From assembly GCA_023014485.1 (NCBI GenBank), contig JAJOZX010001870.1, positions 640,001-704,000 of the forward strand: 64,000 nt of DNA, in the 5' to 3' direction. Position numbers and translations under genes: made by a program. The notes beneath the pieces were generated by a model, which was not told the DNA's origin, did not search any database, and saw only the letters and a program-made list of their open reading frames with translations. Position 1 is the first letter of the stretch, and each line of letters starts with the position of its first letter. This document shows positions 53,654-64,000 of this stretch, piece after piece. Origin of the DNA: Bathynomus jamesi (lineage: Eukaryota > Arthropoda > Malacostraca > Isopoda > Cirolanidae).

Positions 53654-54757
53654 TTAAGTGTCCCAATGCCCACCGGACTGACCCAACCTCAGGACCTCCC
53701 AATATTCCACGAAAAAGGAAACAAAAATGCTCACCACATTCCCGATGACAATGCCGTAGCCAAATCAAACTGTAACCTCAACGGGTTGGAAAAACACACT
53801 AGAGGAAAAACCATGGACAAACTTTATTGATGGGAAAGGGGAGTTTACATTCTATACAACACATGAAAGGGAGGAAAAAGTTAGAAAAGCGGGGGTTAGG
53901 CAGGGTGAAGCAAGGACATTCAGGTAAGTGGGCAGACAAGCAATAAGGTATATCTTTCACAAATGTACACGCAGTGTCAATCGCAAGAGCACAATTTCAT
54001 ATATATGTTAACACATGGTCACAGACAACTGGATTTTTGCAAAGCAAGTGATCTATCTTCGCATTACAATGGTCAAGAGAGGCTCCTTTGGGTTACAATC
54101 AAGATGAATCAAGAAACAATGAGGAGTTGCGTCCTGATTCCTTATCTTGAAACTTAAATGTCCTCCTTTTAGTTGTTTTTGTTCGCATACAATAATTATA
54201 CCCTAAATATCCCTGACTAGGCTAAATGGAAAGGAGGGCAAGGTGTTATTGATACCTGGCCTTAACTGATGTGCAGGTACCACCACTTAAAACTTTCAAA
54301 AGGTTCGGGGATGATTGTTCGAGTTCAAGGAGTCAATCGCACTAGATGAATGTCATCTAATTTCTGTCTTTCTTAACTTCTAGCTTCAGCAACCGATATT
54401 ACACGTATACCCAGTCGCACTGTGCACTTTGTTGGCCTGTTCAGATTTGGCAAGCCTACCCATTTCAGGACTTCTTAAACAAAAAAAAAACCCCTTTTTT
54501 TTTTTGTTTGTTTTATCTTTTTAGAACATTAAGCCACAATTCTGACGTTAGATTCTATGGGGCTAGATTTTATGGGGGTTATGGCATTCAAACCTGTATG
54601 GGAGAGAAAGGATGAAGGTTAAAACACACAACTACCATGATTTGTTAATCAGTGGTCCCTACTACATCGTCATCTTGAAAACCACATTTGCACAGGAAAT
54701 GGATGGCAGTTTCGTACAAAACACCTCAAAATTAACCAGAAAAGTTTGCACTCGTCA
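53294..54757. mobile_element. Element with about 95-bp inverted ends and a GC-rich ORF
   Basis: The left arm (CAAACTTTTCTGGTTAATTT, TGAGGTGTT, TTTCCTGTGCAAATG) matches the reversed right arm with few changes over about 95 bp. This is a long member of the TTTTTCTGGT family. The interior holds the ORF described next and about 1 kb of unrecognised sequence, including a mixed T/A run near 54480-54510. Confidence 0.75.
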
Positions 54758-54920
54758 TTTTCGTTTAAACTAATGAATTTAAATGAAAATATCATGACTT
54801 AACCTAACCAATCATCAAGGGCGTACAGTTGACCTAACTGGTGTCACGTACTGAACTGTCCGCAAAACATTAGGACCGATCAATTTGTGATGCGTGATCT
54901 TTACGGGGGCCCCCCGAGAC

Positions 54921-55175
54921 CTAAATTATACAAATGATAATGTAATAACATGTGCCAACCTTGCATGGGTAGTCTGCTAAATTTCGCGTGCCCTTAAACT
55001 GAAATGACACACGGTTATTTCTAGGATTTTTTTTACGGCACCTAAAGACCTTTTGGTCTTTTCTTAAAATACAAGCACTATTGCATTTAGGGCAGGTCAC
55101 GGATGTCTTAATTATTCTGTGATTGAAAAAAAGGTCTAAACTCTTGTCTTCATCGAGGGCAATATGGCGGCTCAC
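54921..55175 (-). pseudogene. Zinc-ribbon fragment, Merlin/IS1595-like
   Basis: The 84-codon frame reads MSRHIALDEDKSLDLFFNHR, then TSVTCPKCNSACILRKDQKV and FRCRKK, then VSFQFKGT. CPKC with a downstream FRCR is the N-terminal zinc-ribbon pattern seen before the DDE domain in IS1595-type and Merlin transposases. A second Cys pair is incomplete, and no catalytic domain follows. It lies between the element at 53294-54757 and LINE sequence. Confidence 0.4.
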
Positions 55176-55499
55176 GTCTTCAAAATCAAATATGCATAAC
55201 TAACACATCATACTTCGTCACAAAAAAACCAAACTGAACAGATGAAAAATTGCTAAAAATGATTTACTTGTAAAACAGGACAAATTGAATTACGCAGAAG
55301 TAGCCAGAATCGCCAAAAATAAGAAATATTCACCAAATACTCGATATATATATATATTGAAAAAACACCAAAAATAGGAAATATATTTTAATAAAAAAAC
55401 ATTTTATACAAATTTGCACAAGATAGTATATATATTTTCTTATTCAGTTTTGATTGGTTATTCAATATATATTGCTGTTATAGCTGGGTGTGACTGGGT
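55176..55499. other. AT-rich interval
   Basis: Includes a short (TA)n near 55337 and A-rich stretches. No gene, RNA or element end is recognised. Confidence 0.4.
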
Positions 55500-56789
55500 C
55501 AAAAAACAAATAATAACCTCGTTTTTTTGATCTAGCTTCATAAGTTAGGTCCTTCAATGATGGTACCATCTTGTTGATAGCTCTCCTCTGAACATTCTCA
55601 ATCGACTCTGTCCTTAATTAGATAGGGACACCAGACTTGGTTGGCATATTCAAGGTGGGGTCTCACAGGTGCTGCATATAGCAGTTTAAAGTTTTCCTCA
55701 TCCAAAACATTGAAAGTTCTTCTAATGAGCCCCATTATACTATTGGCTTTATTGACCTTTTCAGTAAAATTTTGCGAAAAGCTCAATCTATTATCTATTA
55801 CAACACCAATATCCTTCTCAAACTGCACCTCATCCATTACCTCATACATAACATAATCAGGCTTCTCTAAGTTCACCTGACCAATCCTCATATATTTACA
55901 TTTTTGTGGGTGAAACTTTAACCTTTTAAGGACTGAAGGTACAAATTGCTAATGTTTCAAATACAAGCATTCATAACTTAACCCTACAAAAAATTCAGGG
56001 CTTAATGGGTTAATAACCATTTTTCTGACCATTTCCTTAATTCAGTCAAATCTTCCTGAAACTCTACACAATCTTGGTTCTCTCTCACTTCTAAATACCC
56101 TAGTATCATCTGCATACAGATATATGTCACTGCCATTTTTTTAAAACTTATGGTAATTCATTTATGTACAGTATATAACAAACAAGAGTGGCCCCAGTAC
56201 CAACCCTTGAGGCACACCACTACAGACCATCTTCCATTCTCACAATTACTTTAAATTTTCTTTCACTTAGAAATGTCATTATCCATGAAACACATTTATC
56301 ATCGATGTTATAACTTTTAATTTTCTCCAGCAATCTTGAATGAGGCACCCTGTCAAAATTCTTCATAAAATCACAATATGCAACATCTACAGCACTACCT
56401 TCATCCAACATACATGTCCATTTCTCTAATACCTGAATGAGCTGAAGCACTGTTGACCTCCCTGTCAAAAAACCAAACTCTTTTCATATGAGCAATCCTT
56501 TCCTTTTGAACAATTGTCTCCAATAACTTACACACTACCGTATACTTGTGAGACCTCCAGGTCTATAATTTCCTGGGTCACAATGATCACCCTTCTTAAA
56601 AATTGCTGTAACATTGGCTATTCTCCAATCTACCAGAATATGCCCACTATTGAGTGATTGCTCAATTAAAATCTGCAGAGGTAACACCAGTTGCTCAATC
56701 CCTCCATAAGTATCCTTGAACGTGTCTCATCTGGTCCTGGAGACTTCTCCTTTTTAAGTTTCCTTATCATCTGCCTTATTCTATCTGAA
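55500..56789 (-). pseudogene. LINE RT and C-terminus (minus strand)
   Basis: From the upstream side: RIRQMIRKLKKEKSPGPDET, then MTGRSTVLQLIQVLEKW, YCDFMKNFDRVPHSRL (motif A), SGVPQGLVLGPLLFVIY (motif B), a region with frameshifts, MDEVQFEKDIGVVIDNRLSF, LYAAPVRPHLEYANQVWCPY and NVQRRAINKMVPSLKDLTYE. The catalytic YADD/FADD box is not readable. The upstream part of the same LINE is at 61463-61576; the GGGTCATTC element at 56790-61458 separates them. Confidence 0.8.
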
Positions 56790-56818
56790 GGGTCATTCCA
56801 CAAGTGTGTCAACCAATA

Positions 56819-57582
56819 GGGTTGCCAAGTGTCCTTTATTTCAAAGGACAGTTCTTTATTTCAGCTCATGTGTCCTTGTCCTTTGATAAACTCAGAAAGG
56901 ACGCCATATGTCCTTTAATTCAGTTATTGACTCTCAAAATTTTATTCATCACTAAAAATTTGAGACGGAGATGTTTTCAAACTTAATTCATTAATCCAGA
57001 GAAGTGAGATTCAACATTCAGATGTGATTTCTAGTAAATCAGAGTTGGCAATCCTGCCCCCATTGTCATCCTTGCTGGAGAGGAATGAGGAAGGCATTGC
57101 CTGCTAACATATTTTTTGTGCTTTGCCAAATTGCCATATTAAACCAGCTTCATGAGTTTTTGACGTGATTCTATTTTTTATGAGTTGAAGAATATCTTCA
57201 GATGAATACTTAGGTAAGAATACTTAATTATATACTAGGTTTCCCTCTCTTAGAAAGTTAGAAAACATTATTTTACGTGTCACGCTACTGAAAGTTAAGG
57301 CTTGTTCGTGTCTAATTTTTTTTTCTAATAACCTTATACATTAAAGCGTTCACTCATTACGCATGTCTTAGTGCCTTTTTTAGAAAAATTCACGAAAGAC
57401 TTTTTTTAGTGATTTTTTAGAAAAAGACCAAAAAACAAAAATATTTCCAATTTCTTTACTAATATTATACAATGCAACAAAAATCTGACTGCAGAAATGG
57501 CAGGAATAAAATAAAATAGCTACCCATAATATACGGTAGCGTGCAAGTGTCCTTTATTCAAGATCTGTTGACTTGGCAACCC
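56819..57582. mobile_element. hAT-like non-autonomous element (TGTCCTT family)
   Basis: The perfect 8-bp duplication AACCAATA (56811-56818 and 57583-57590) flanks ends GGGTTGCCAAGTGTCC and, reversed, GGGTTGCCAAGTCAAC. The left part shares TGTCCTTGTCCTTTG-like and CAGAAAGGACGCCATATGTC sequence with the MITE at 150-608. An internal GTTGGCAATCCTG near 57045 may be the end of a smaller member. Confidence 0.85.
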
Positions 57583-57849
57583 AACCAATAGCCAAAATTT
57601 AAATTTTGCCTATCATCAGTTTTATATACACAGAATTAATTAGCAGACACACTAGTTTCTGAATCTGAAATAAGGATTTAGGAATTTTCACTTTATAAAA
57701 AGTTAGAGCAGATTATGTCAGGTATTTTATATATTTTAAAATGTGAAATATCAGCACTTTTGAAACTTTAACTTTTGCATGTTTAGAATATTTGTAGACA
57801 AAAAATGCATATGTAGTGTGAGAGTGTACACACTGGGTTATGTTATATG

Positions 57850-58497
57850 CAGGGTGTCTCAAAAGTCACTATCTATTTTGAAAAATAATGGGAATTACGA
57901 AAAACTGGTTTAAGACATGAAAAATATATTTATTTCAAAGTAAGTGCCACAAAGAATTAGTGCTATTTATTTATCTGTCTCCACATGGCGACCATCAGTG
58001 TCTCTACAGAGCTCAAAGCGATAAGTTGTTTCCCGGAACACACTTTCCAGCATTTGAGGTGTTATTTTCTGAACTGCATCGGTAATATGATTTCGAAGTT
58101 CGGCTACATCACTAATTCTCCTACCAGTGTACACCTTAGACTTAATGAAACCCCAGGCGAAAAAATCTAATGGTGTTAAATCGGGTGAACGTGCTGCCCA
58201 TGGTTGTGTTCCTCCACGACCAATCCAGCGACCGGGGAAGCGTCTGTCAAGATAATCACGTACAATTATTGCATAATGGCACGGTGCTCCATCCTGCTGA
58301 AAAACTACTGTGTCAAGAATGCCATCTGTAAGAAGTTGAGGTTCGAGGAATTGTTCAAGCATGTCAAGATAATAAACCAATTAACTTTTTTTAAATACAC
58401 ATATTTGCACCAGAAGTACATATCTTTATGCCAGCATAGCATTTTTAAAAAAAACATCGAATGTCACCGAAATAGATAGTGACTTTGAGACACCCTG
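57850..58497 (-). mobile_element. mariner-type element, 5'-deleted
   Basis: The ends CAGGGTGTCTCAAAAGTCAC and, reversed, CAGGGTGTCTCAAAGTCACT match through ACTATCTATTT. It carries the second half of a transposase on the minus strand. The left flank is TG, not TA, so that edge may be mutated. Confidence 0.8.
57967..58380 (-). pseudogene. mariner-type transposase, second half
   Basis: The 137-codon frame contains TVVFQQDGAPCHYAIIVRDY (second catalytic Asp) and WAARSPDLTPLDFFAWGFIK (third acid block), followed by the C-terminal helix MLESVFRETTYRFELC. The N-terminal DNA-binding half and first catalytic Asp are deleted. Confidence 0.8.
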
Positions 58498-58819
58498 TAT
58501 TATAGATATAGTTATCCAGCCTGATCAACATTCTGGTATTGGGTCATATTTAGACCTGTTTACCATGTAACGTCCATAATGGAAAATTATGTATTATTAA
58601 ATTTCTGAAGGACTGATTCAATTTTATTTCATATGACTTCATGTTTAAAGCAGGTTTTGTTTATAGTGTCTATGTGACAAGTTACAAAAAATTTTAACCT
58701 TTTGGCTATTTAGTTACACCTGTTATGGACGTTACATTTAATCCTTTTGCTGTGTAATTCTGATATTTCTGAATGGTTTTGCTTGGATATATCTGAATTA
58801 TGCAGCAAAAGGGTTAAAC

Positions 58820-59080
58820 TGTAAAAGAACGTGATCAAGGTGAGAGTAGTAAAGCTGAAGAGTTCAGAAGGTTGCCAGGAGCTTATGTTTTATTGAAGTA
58901 CACAGGGAAAAAACAGATTAGTCATTATGCAGCAATTATTGAAGGTTATATACTACCATAGATGATGATGATATGATAAATATGAATTGTTTAAGAGTAA
59001 TGTATCAAGACAAGTTCCCTGAGAAGAAGGATGCAAACATTATTGGTGAAGAACTAATTGTGACATCACTGCCATACTGA
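58820..59080 (+). pseudogene. Diverged C-terminus of an H-type protein
   Basis: The frame reads RRLPGAYVLLKYTGKKQISH, YAAIIEGYILP, a stop/shift, then MINMNCLRVMYQDKFPEKKD and ANIIGEELIVTSLPY before a stop. The order (Gly-x-Tyr-Val, a Lys/Gly turn, a FP...D...I...LP ending) parallels GEYVGCIYDMQVWYGIV and YYYPSNKDSCAVPGHHIL at 49527-50015. This links the element at 56790-61458 to H by protein as well as by its ends. Confidence 0.55.
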
Positions 59081-59396
59081 GACAAGTCCTTGTATGACTT
59101 GCACATTCCCAGGTGTAACATTTCCTGACACCATCTGTTAAATCAACTATGTAAATGTTTTATATTACAAAACTTAGCAAAATTTTATGCTATCTATATA
59201 TTTGTGAAATGGAATAATGTTTATTTCATTTCTTAAGCAATAACGTGTGCATTGTTTATATTTTGGTAACTGCATAACCATTTATGTTTTCATTACAAAA
59301 TTATGCAAGAAAATGTTTTGTGAACCATGTTCTAATGCTGTTTCCTTACTAATTAATGAGGTAATCATTGTAAAAAGGTCTTTTTTTTTGCATGTA

Positions 59397-60541
59397 TCAG
59401 GTCATCCCATAAGTAATGTTGTTTTTTTGATAGATTAAATTTAAACTAGTCCTACTTGGTTTAAGCATAAATTTTATGAAGGTTATATCTAAGAGGAGAT
59501 TTATCGTGTTTCGCTACATACTTTACAGACCTTGGTCAGTGAAGATGTGTTTTTGCTTTATGTGAACCCCTCATAAACATGGTGGTATCAGAAGAGCATA
59601 TCAGGCATATAATGCTTTGAGAGTTCAAAAAAGGGAGTAGTGCTGCTGAGTTTGATGATGACCTGCTGTTAGCCACACTTGAAGAAGACTGTTCAACAAA
59701 TGTCGAAGAATTGGCCTAGAAACTCAATTCATCCCCATCCACCATGCATCGACATTTGCAACAACTTGGGAAAGTGCCTAAGTTAGGAAAATGGATGCCA
59801 CATGAATTGTCGGTTGACAATCTGAGGGTGCGGGTAAACATTAGCACAGCTCTTCTTTCCTGTGAACTCCAAGATCTGTTTTTGCACCGTTTAGTGACTG
59901 GTGATGAAAAGTGGATACTGTACCAGAATGTTAAGCGTGGTCGATAGTGGGTTTGTGCTGGAGAACCAGCGACACCACAGCCAAAACCAAATCTTCACCC
60001 TCTGAAGGTGTTGCTTAGTGTTTGGTGGGATAAAGGTGGTGTAATACACTTTGAAACCTTACCACACAACCATACAATCACTGCTCAAGTCTACTGTCAA
60101 CAACTGGATCGATTGAACACTGCACTAAAAGAAAAGAGACCACCTTTGGTTAATTGGAAAGGAATCTTGTTCCACCATGACAACGCACGTCCTCATACTG
60201 CTCGGATCACTTCTGCAAAATTGAGGAGCTTGGGTGGGAAAAACTTCCACATCCTCCATATTCTCCAGACCTTGCGCCTTCAGATTATCATCTCTTCAGG
60301 AGTGCAAAACTATCTTGACAGGAAATGGTATACTCTTTAGATGACCTGCACACCAGCCTTTGTACGTTATTTGCCTCAAAACTGCGTGAGTTTTATAAAC
60401 ATGGCATTGAAAAGCTTGTAGGATGTTGGCAGAGTGTCATTGATCCTGATGGAAAATATATACTAGATTAAAAAGTTTTTTTTTTTTTTTTGTCCTTCAA
60501 ATTCCAATCTAAAAAATGACATTACTTATGGGATGACCTGA
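59397..60541 (+). mobile_element. mariner element
   Basis: TA-flanked ends TCAGGTCATCCCATAAGTAA, identical when reversed. It is 1145 bp long with a full-length but mutated mariner transposase. Confidence 0.9.
59580..60470 (+). pseudogene. mariner transposase, full length with stops
   Basis: The gene starts MVVSEEHIRHI, with helix-turn-helix regions (NVEELA, stop, KLNSSPSTMHRHLQQLGKVP), then HRLVTGDEKWILYQNVKRGR (first Asp), a stop, LSVWWDKGGVIHFE, GILFHHDNARPHTAR (second Asp) and, in a shifted frame, PPYSPDLAPSDYHLFR (third acid). It ends with GCWQSVIDPDGKYILD. The spacing fits the classical mariner family. Two stops and a frameshift near 60235 inactivate it. Confidence 0.85.
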
Positions 60542-60810
60542 TACATAGGTAAAAAATCACATGTTAATGTCCATAATGGCATTCACAATCAGTTTATTAA
60601 AAAATCAAGGAGTAAATGCCAGCTGAAAATATGCCAATTGGTAGCTTAACCCAACCTTATTAACATGGCATATATAAGTATTTGATTAGCAGTTATAATT
60701 CACAGAAAATTTCTTTACTATGTAGAAGGTTACAACAGAGGTGGCAATTAAGTAATGTCCGCAACAGTAAGTTTAAGATCTCATGGTTCTCTTAAATGCA
60801 AACCTTTGTA

Positions 60811-61313
60811 CAGTGGAACCTCAATATCGAACTTAATCCGTTCCTGAGGGTTGTTCTGATATCGAATTGTTCGTATATTGAATCAATTTTTCCCATAAGA
60901 AATAATGTAAATTGGATTAATCCGTTCCAGACCCCCAAAAGTTACCCCTTACGGAACATTTTTAAGTCAAAATATTGGTTAATTAAACCTGTAAAATAAG
61001 ACTTACATTTCAATTGTGGTTCTCACAGCTTTCCTTTTAGGTTTTTTTTCTTCACTACACTTCTTTGGGGCCATGGTCACTTAATTTTAATAATAATATA
61101 AAAATAACACCAAAGAATAATGGTGGATTCACAAAATTCACAAATGTTTCACAGAGCTAAAAAAAAAAAAGCGATGCACACTGAACGCTGGCTGGAGAGA
61201 AACTGACTGGCTTCTTTCGGTTCGGATATGAGGGAATGGTTTGTATACAAGGACAATTTTTTCTCGAAAAAGTTGTTCGTATACCGATTTGTTCGTATAT
61301 TGAGGTTCCACTG
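60811..61313. mobile_element. pogo/Tigger-type MITE
   Basis: TA-flanked ends CAGTGGAACCTCAATATCGA and, reversed, CAGTGGAACCTCAATATACG, with inner repeats of TTGTTCGTATA. The interior has no transposase. Confidence 0.85.
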
Positions 61314-61458
61314 TACTTTTTGTAGATGTTAATAGAAAGAGATAAACATTTCCTGCCTTTATTGTAAGTAGCATCGGTGTAGCTTTACAGCACATCAGTT
61401 ATAGCAGGTTGAATATTAAAAAAAAGTTAATGTAACATCCATAATGCTGGAATGACCC

Positions 61459-61576
61459 TGAAGTCACTGTGACAGGTCTCATAACAGGCACTCGCTTAGT
61501 TTCAACTCTGGGAGATTCCCCTTCTGGTTCTCTGACAAAAATATCCCCAAAGTGATCTGACAGAACATTTGCTTTA
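61459..61576 (-). pseudogene. LINE upstream fragment (minus strand)
   Basis: The minus strand reads KANVLSDHFGDIFVREPEGE, SPRVETKRVPVMRPVTVTS. This is the region just before the RT in the LINE at 55500-56789. It is cut upstream by the H relative at 61577. Confidence 0.75.
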
Positions 61577-62538
61577 GGGGCATTCCAGGACATACCACCC
61601 AAAAATTAAAAAATTTGTCACCACTCTGACTTGGATTTTAATGAAAATTGACATATGGGGTTCTTCTGGGTGCTGATTTCACTGGTTCAAATAAAAAAGT
61701 TCTATGACCCATAGTTTCTGAGATATGGGCCCCCACTTTACCACCTAACTTTAATGGGCAGTAACTCCCAAACATCTTGTTGTAGACCTATAAAACTATA
61801 AATTTTTAGAATCAGCCTGAAGAGATCTATTGAATGATATCACATTCAAATGTGTAGAACAATAATGAAAATTTTTCCCCTCATTTTTATTTGACCCCCA
61901 CCCCCCCTAGACAGTGGAATCTCAAATTTTTTTTTCATTTATTAAACTTCCATTAATTGTTAAAAGATACAAACAAGAAAAAAATGTGGGTATCAAGTTG
62001 CAAGATATTTTAAAAATTATTGAAAAAATATGTACATTGAAATTTTGACATTTTTACGCAGACTAAAATGGAGAACTACAAATGATATATTTACATCCTA
62101 TGTATAACTCATATTCATGCACTCTCTCTCAAATGTTTGTTAATTATGCTTATTTTTATTACAGATGTGCTTATTTTGAATCAAATCATATCTTATTTTG
62201 AGATTTACAATTGTGTATTTTTAGTAATGAAAAATGGTTAGATACTGTGATGATCCTTTACAAAAACATAAGAAAAAGATACACAAGGATATAAGAACCA
62301 TCAGCCAATCACTTTATGATCGATGTAAATGGAAACTACAAAGGAATACTGTACTATGTAGCAACTGTAGAAAATTATTGACCCAGAGACCAGAGTTGCT
62401 ATCAACATCACAAAGTGAAGAGTCTGATCACAATCAGTCTTCTGAGAATGTTATTTCAGAAAGCGATGAATATGGTTAAGTATATCAAGTAATTCCAAAG
62501 AAGAGGTTTCTCAAGTTCTAGAAAGTCTTGCTGTGACT
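61577..62538 (+). mobile_element. H-type transposon, left end and N-terminal exon only
   Basis: Begins GGGGCATTCCAGGACA and matches 18720-19026, 22181-22730 and the reversed 8822-9300 region. The similarity ends at about CTTGCTGTGACTC (62538), so it is truncated. No right end was found. Confidence 0.8.
62228..62479 (+). pseudogene. N-terminal exon of H protein, better preserved copy
   Basis: The open frame from 62234 reads MVRYCDDPLQKHKKKIHKDI, RTISQSLYDRCKWKLQRNTV, LCSNCRKLLTQRPELLSTSQ and an acidic Ser-rich tail. It stops at ESDEYG because of a GATCC to GTT change relative to 22630. Cys residues at YC, RC, LC and NC are conserved among copies. A TTTTTATTACAG acceptor lies upstream at about 62165. 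Confidence 0.7.
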
Positions 62539-62999
62539 CTGGACACATATTGGTAGTCACACAATAGGTTGACAATGGTAGACAGTAGGTAGCTGAATGA
62601 ATAATTAATAAAATTAACAAAAGATAAAGGTCAAGAAAGGACATGGATGTATGAATGAACAACATATAAATAATGACATAGAGTGTAAAGTTTTTATGAT
62701 GATGTTAAAGAATTTACCATACATTGTATATTGGAGATATGATGAAGGGAAATTAATGACGGGAAAATGTGAAGGGAATTAAGCAACTTTATGATGTCAT
62801 AGTTATTCAAATTGTCATACATCAATTCATAATTAATACGCCATAGTTATTTAATTTGTACGTACAGTACAAGTCATTATTGGGGGAAATTAGAAGAGAT
62901 GAATTAGAGAAATACAGTAATGAAAATGAAAAGGTTTATTGGCAGACTATAGTCCATATGACAAATATTATTAATACAATGACAGTTCATATACTAAGG
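62539..62999. other. Unassigned AT-rich interval
   Basis: No protein, RNA or element end is recognised between the truncated H-type element and the LINE. Confidence 0.4.
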
Positions 63000-63860
63000 A
63001 TAGAAATATATACAATTGATTAGAAATAATACTACACTGTCGAAATTAAGTGGAGCTACAGACAGACGTTTTCGTACCAAGAAGTCCATAGCTTAGAGGA
63101 TAAATGGCAGGACTCATGGATAGCTTGGATGATCGGATTGGTTGATTTTTTAATTCTTTGCATTAGACTGTGTTGAGCATGTCTTGTTACCTCCTGGAAG
63201 CTCGGGACATTGCCAGTAGCAAACATTTGCGAAGCTGAGCATCTCGGGGGTAATTTATGTAAGAGTCTAAAAGACCTGTTGTACAGCAAATTTAGAGTTC
63301 TGCCAGAACCTTTTTTATAATTCACCCACAGTTGCTGTCTGTATATATTACTGCAGAAAGTACGAAAGAGTGTCTTTAGCTTCACTTGTACAGAATTGAA
63401 AGTTCCTTATGGTCATATTTGCTTTAGCACACAGGCTTCAAGATTTTCTTATATCCGAGTCATCACTCAAGGAGCTGGTAATAGTTTGACCCAAATACTT
63501 ACTCTTATACTTCCTCAATTACTTCACCATTCATTTTAAACCTTATATCAGCTGGCTGATTACAGCTTTTAGGATGAAATTGCATAACCTTAGTTTTTGT
63601 AACATTAAAAAGAATGTCATGTTTCTGCGAATACATTTTGCAGACATTTAGTAGCCGATCCAGACTTTTAACAGAGGGACTTCTTAATGCCATATCATTG
63701 ACATAAACTAAGTTATTTAACCTTGTGTTATGTATACAACATCACACTGTTGCCTCATTAAGTGAAGCAATTAATCTGTCAATATACAGATCAAACAACA
63801 TAGGGGAGAGCAAGGAGCCTTGTCTCACCCTGCAAGAGGAGCCAAAACACTTGGATAGTA
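63000..63860 (-). pseudogene. LINE RT end and C-terminus (minus strand)
   Basis: From upstream: VRQGSLLSPMLFDLYIDRLI (motif B region), then MALRSPSVKSLDRLLNVCKM, NVTKTKVMQFHPKSC, and LKTLFRTFCSNIYRQQLWVN, NLLYNRSFRLLHKLPPRCSA and HSLMQRIKKSTNPIIQAIHE, ending near 63056. It belongs to the same broad lineage as the minus-strand LINE at 10912-16717. Frameshifts separate the blocks, and a repeat at 63860 cuts the upstream side. Confidence 0.8.
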
Positions 63861-63960
63861 CCAGAGGGGGGAGTCGGCCAAAAAAATTCTGACTCCTGAC
63901 TCTTGAGTCAGTTTTTTGAAACTGACTCCTGACTCCCTGCAATAATTCTATACACTACAG
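63861..63960. repeat. GACTCCTGACTC repeat block
   Basis: Several direct and inverted copies of GACTCCTGACTC occur, with a GGGGGAGTCGG start. It looks like the sub-terminal part of a DNA transposon end (perhaps hAT), interrupting the LINE. Confidence 0.4.
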
Positions 63961-64000
63961 TATTATAGCTGTAGCATTAACCTAATCCTCTTTTCCCATT

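Larger units (their letters stand above)
56790..61458 (+). mobile_element. GGGTCATTC-ended transposon inserted in a LINE
   Basis: The ends are GGGTCATTCCACAAG and, reversed, GGGTCATTCCAGCAT, flanked by the 4-bp duplication TGAA (56786-56789 and 61459-61462). Removing it with one TGAA rejoins the LINE frame as RPVTVTSDRIRQMIRK, which proves the boundaries. The remaining coding sequence is a diverged C-terminus of the H-type protein (58820-59080). A hAT-type element, two mariners and a Tigger-type MITE are nested inside. Confidence 0.9.

Noticed and set aside
61138..61395. Minus-strand 85-codon frame at 61138
   Set aside because: It spans the end of a Tigger-type MITE and adjoining sequence, with no motif.
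1..64000. CRISPR arrays, bacterial operons, rRNA or tRNA genes
   Set aside because: No regularly spaced short repeats, no ribosome-binding sites with clustered genes, and no recognisable RNA gene cores were seen; the sequence has eukaryotic transposons and splice signals throughout.

Overview
This window looks like repeat-dense nuclear DNA from an animal, most likely an arthropod and perhaps a decapod crustacean. The evidence is short CCTAA/TTAGG stretches, AT-rich sequence, spliced coding fragments, and a mix of CR1/Jockey-like LINEs, Penelope-like elements, hAT, Tc1/mariner, pogo/Tigger, piggyBac-like and a GGGTCATTC-ended transposon family. The species is inference. There is no bacterial gene, operon, rRNA, tRNA or CRISPR array. 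One short stretch (1923-2182) looks like a first coding exon of a host gene; almost everything else is transposon sequence.

Layout. 1-6100: small inverted-repeat elements, the candidate exon and one complete hAT insertion (2837-4884, target duplication ATCTGTGA). 6105-8640: a LINE broken by a piggyBac-like element that is itself broken by a mariner. 8822-38987: the core of the window. One large transposon with GGGGCATT ends (called H here) starts at 18720 and runs to 37719 through successive insertions: a divergent hAT-like element (19027-22180), a second subfamily of it (23677-26333), a third (26549-29421), a palindromic element (29431-30093) and a classical hAT (30558-37321) that carries three Penelope-derived insertions and a Tigger inside a Tigger. 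The missing right end of H lies at 8822-9575 in the opposite orientation. Two nearly identical inverted hAT copies (9576-10823 and 37720-38987) sit exactly at the two broken edges, so an inversion of about 27 kb through those copies best explains the layout. H then has matching TCAT target duplications at both ends, and its reading frame continues to a stop codon. 10912-16735 is a second LINE, on the minus strand, holding a hAT insertion (11581-15406) that contains an intact 740-codon ORF (12561-14783), the best preserved gene here. 16718-17640 is a truncated third LINE.

38988-42050: a LINE with endonuclease and reverse transcriptase in several frames. 42700-47611: a hAT with a 495-codon ORF, broken by LINE and mariner pieces. 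47856-50691: a second GGGTCATTC element with terminal inverted repeats of about 650 to 800 bp and ATAC target duplications. 50815-53230: LINE pieces, one with a GDSL/SGNH-type ORF1. 53294-54757: an inverted-repeat element with an unrecognised GC-rich ORF. 55500-61576: a minus-strand LINE split at TGAA by a third GGGTCATTC element (56790-61458), which itself holds a hAT, two mariners and a Tigger-type MITE. 61577-64000: a truncated H relative and another LINE.

The genes do not form a pathway; they are mobile-element proteins. What stands out is the resolvable order of insertions: many cut points can be verified because removing the insert and one target duplication restores a reading frame. 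Three points deserve attention: the inversion, the spliced GGGTCATTC family, and the divergent hAT-like lineage marked by HFDGK, FDTT and ACRHH motifs.
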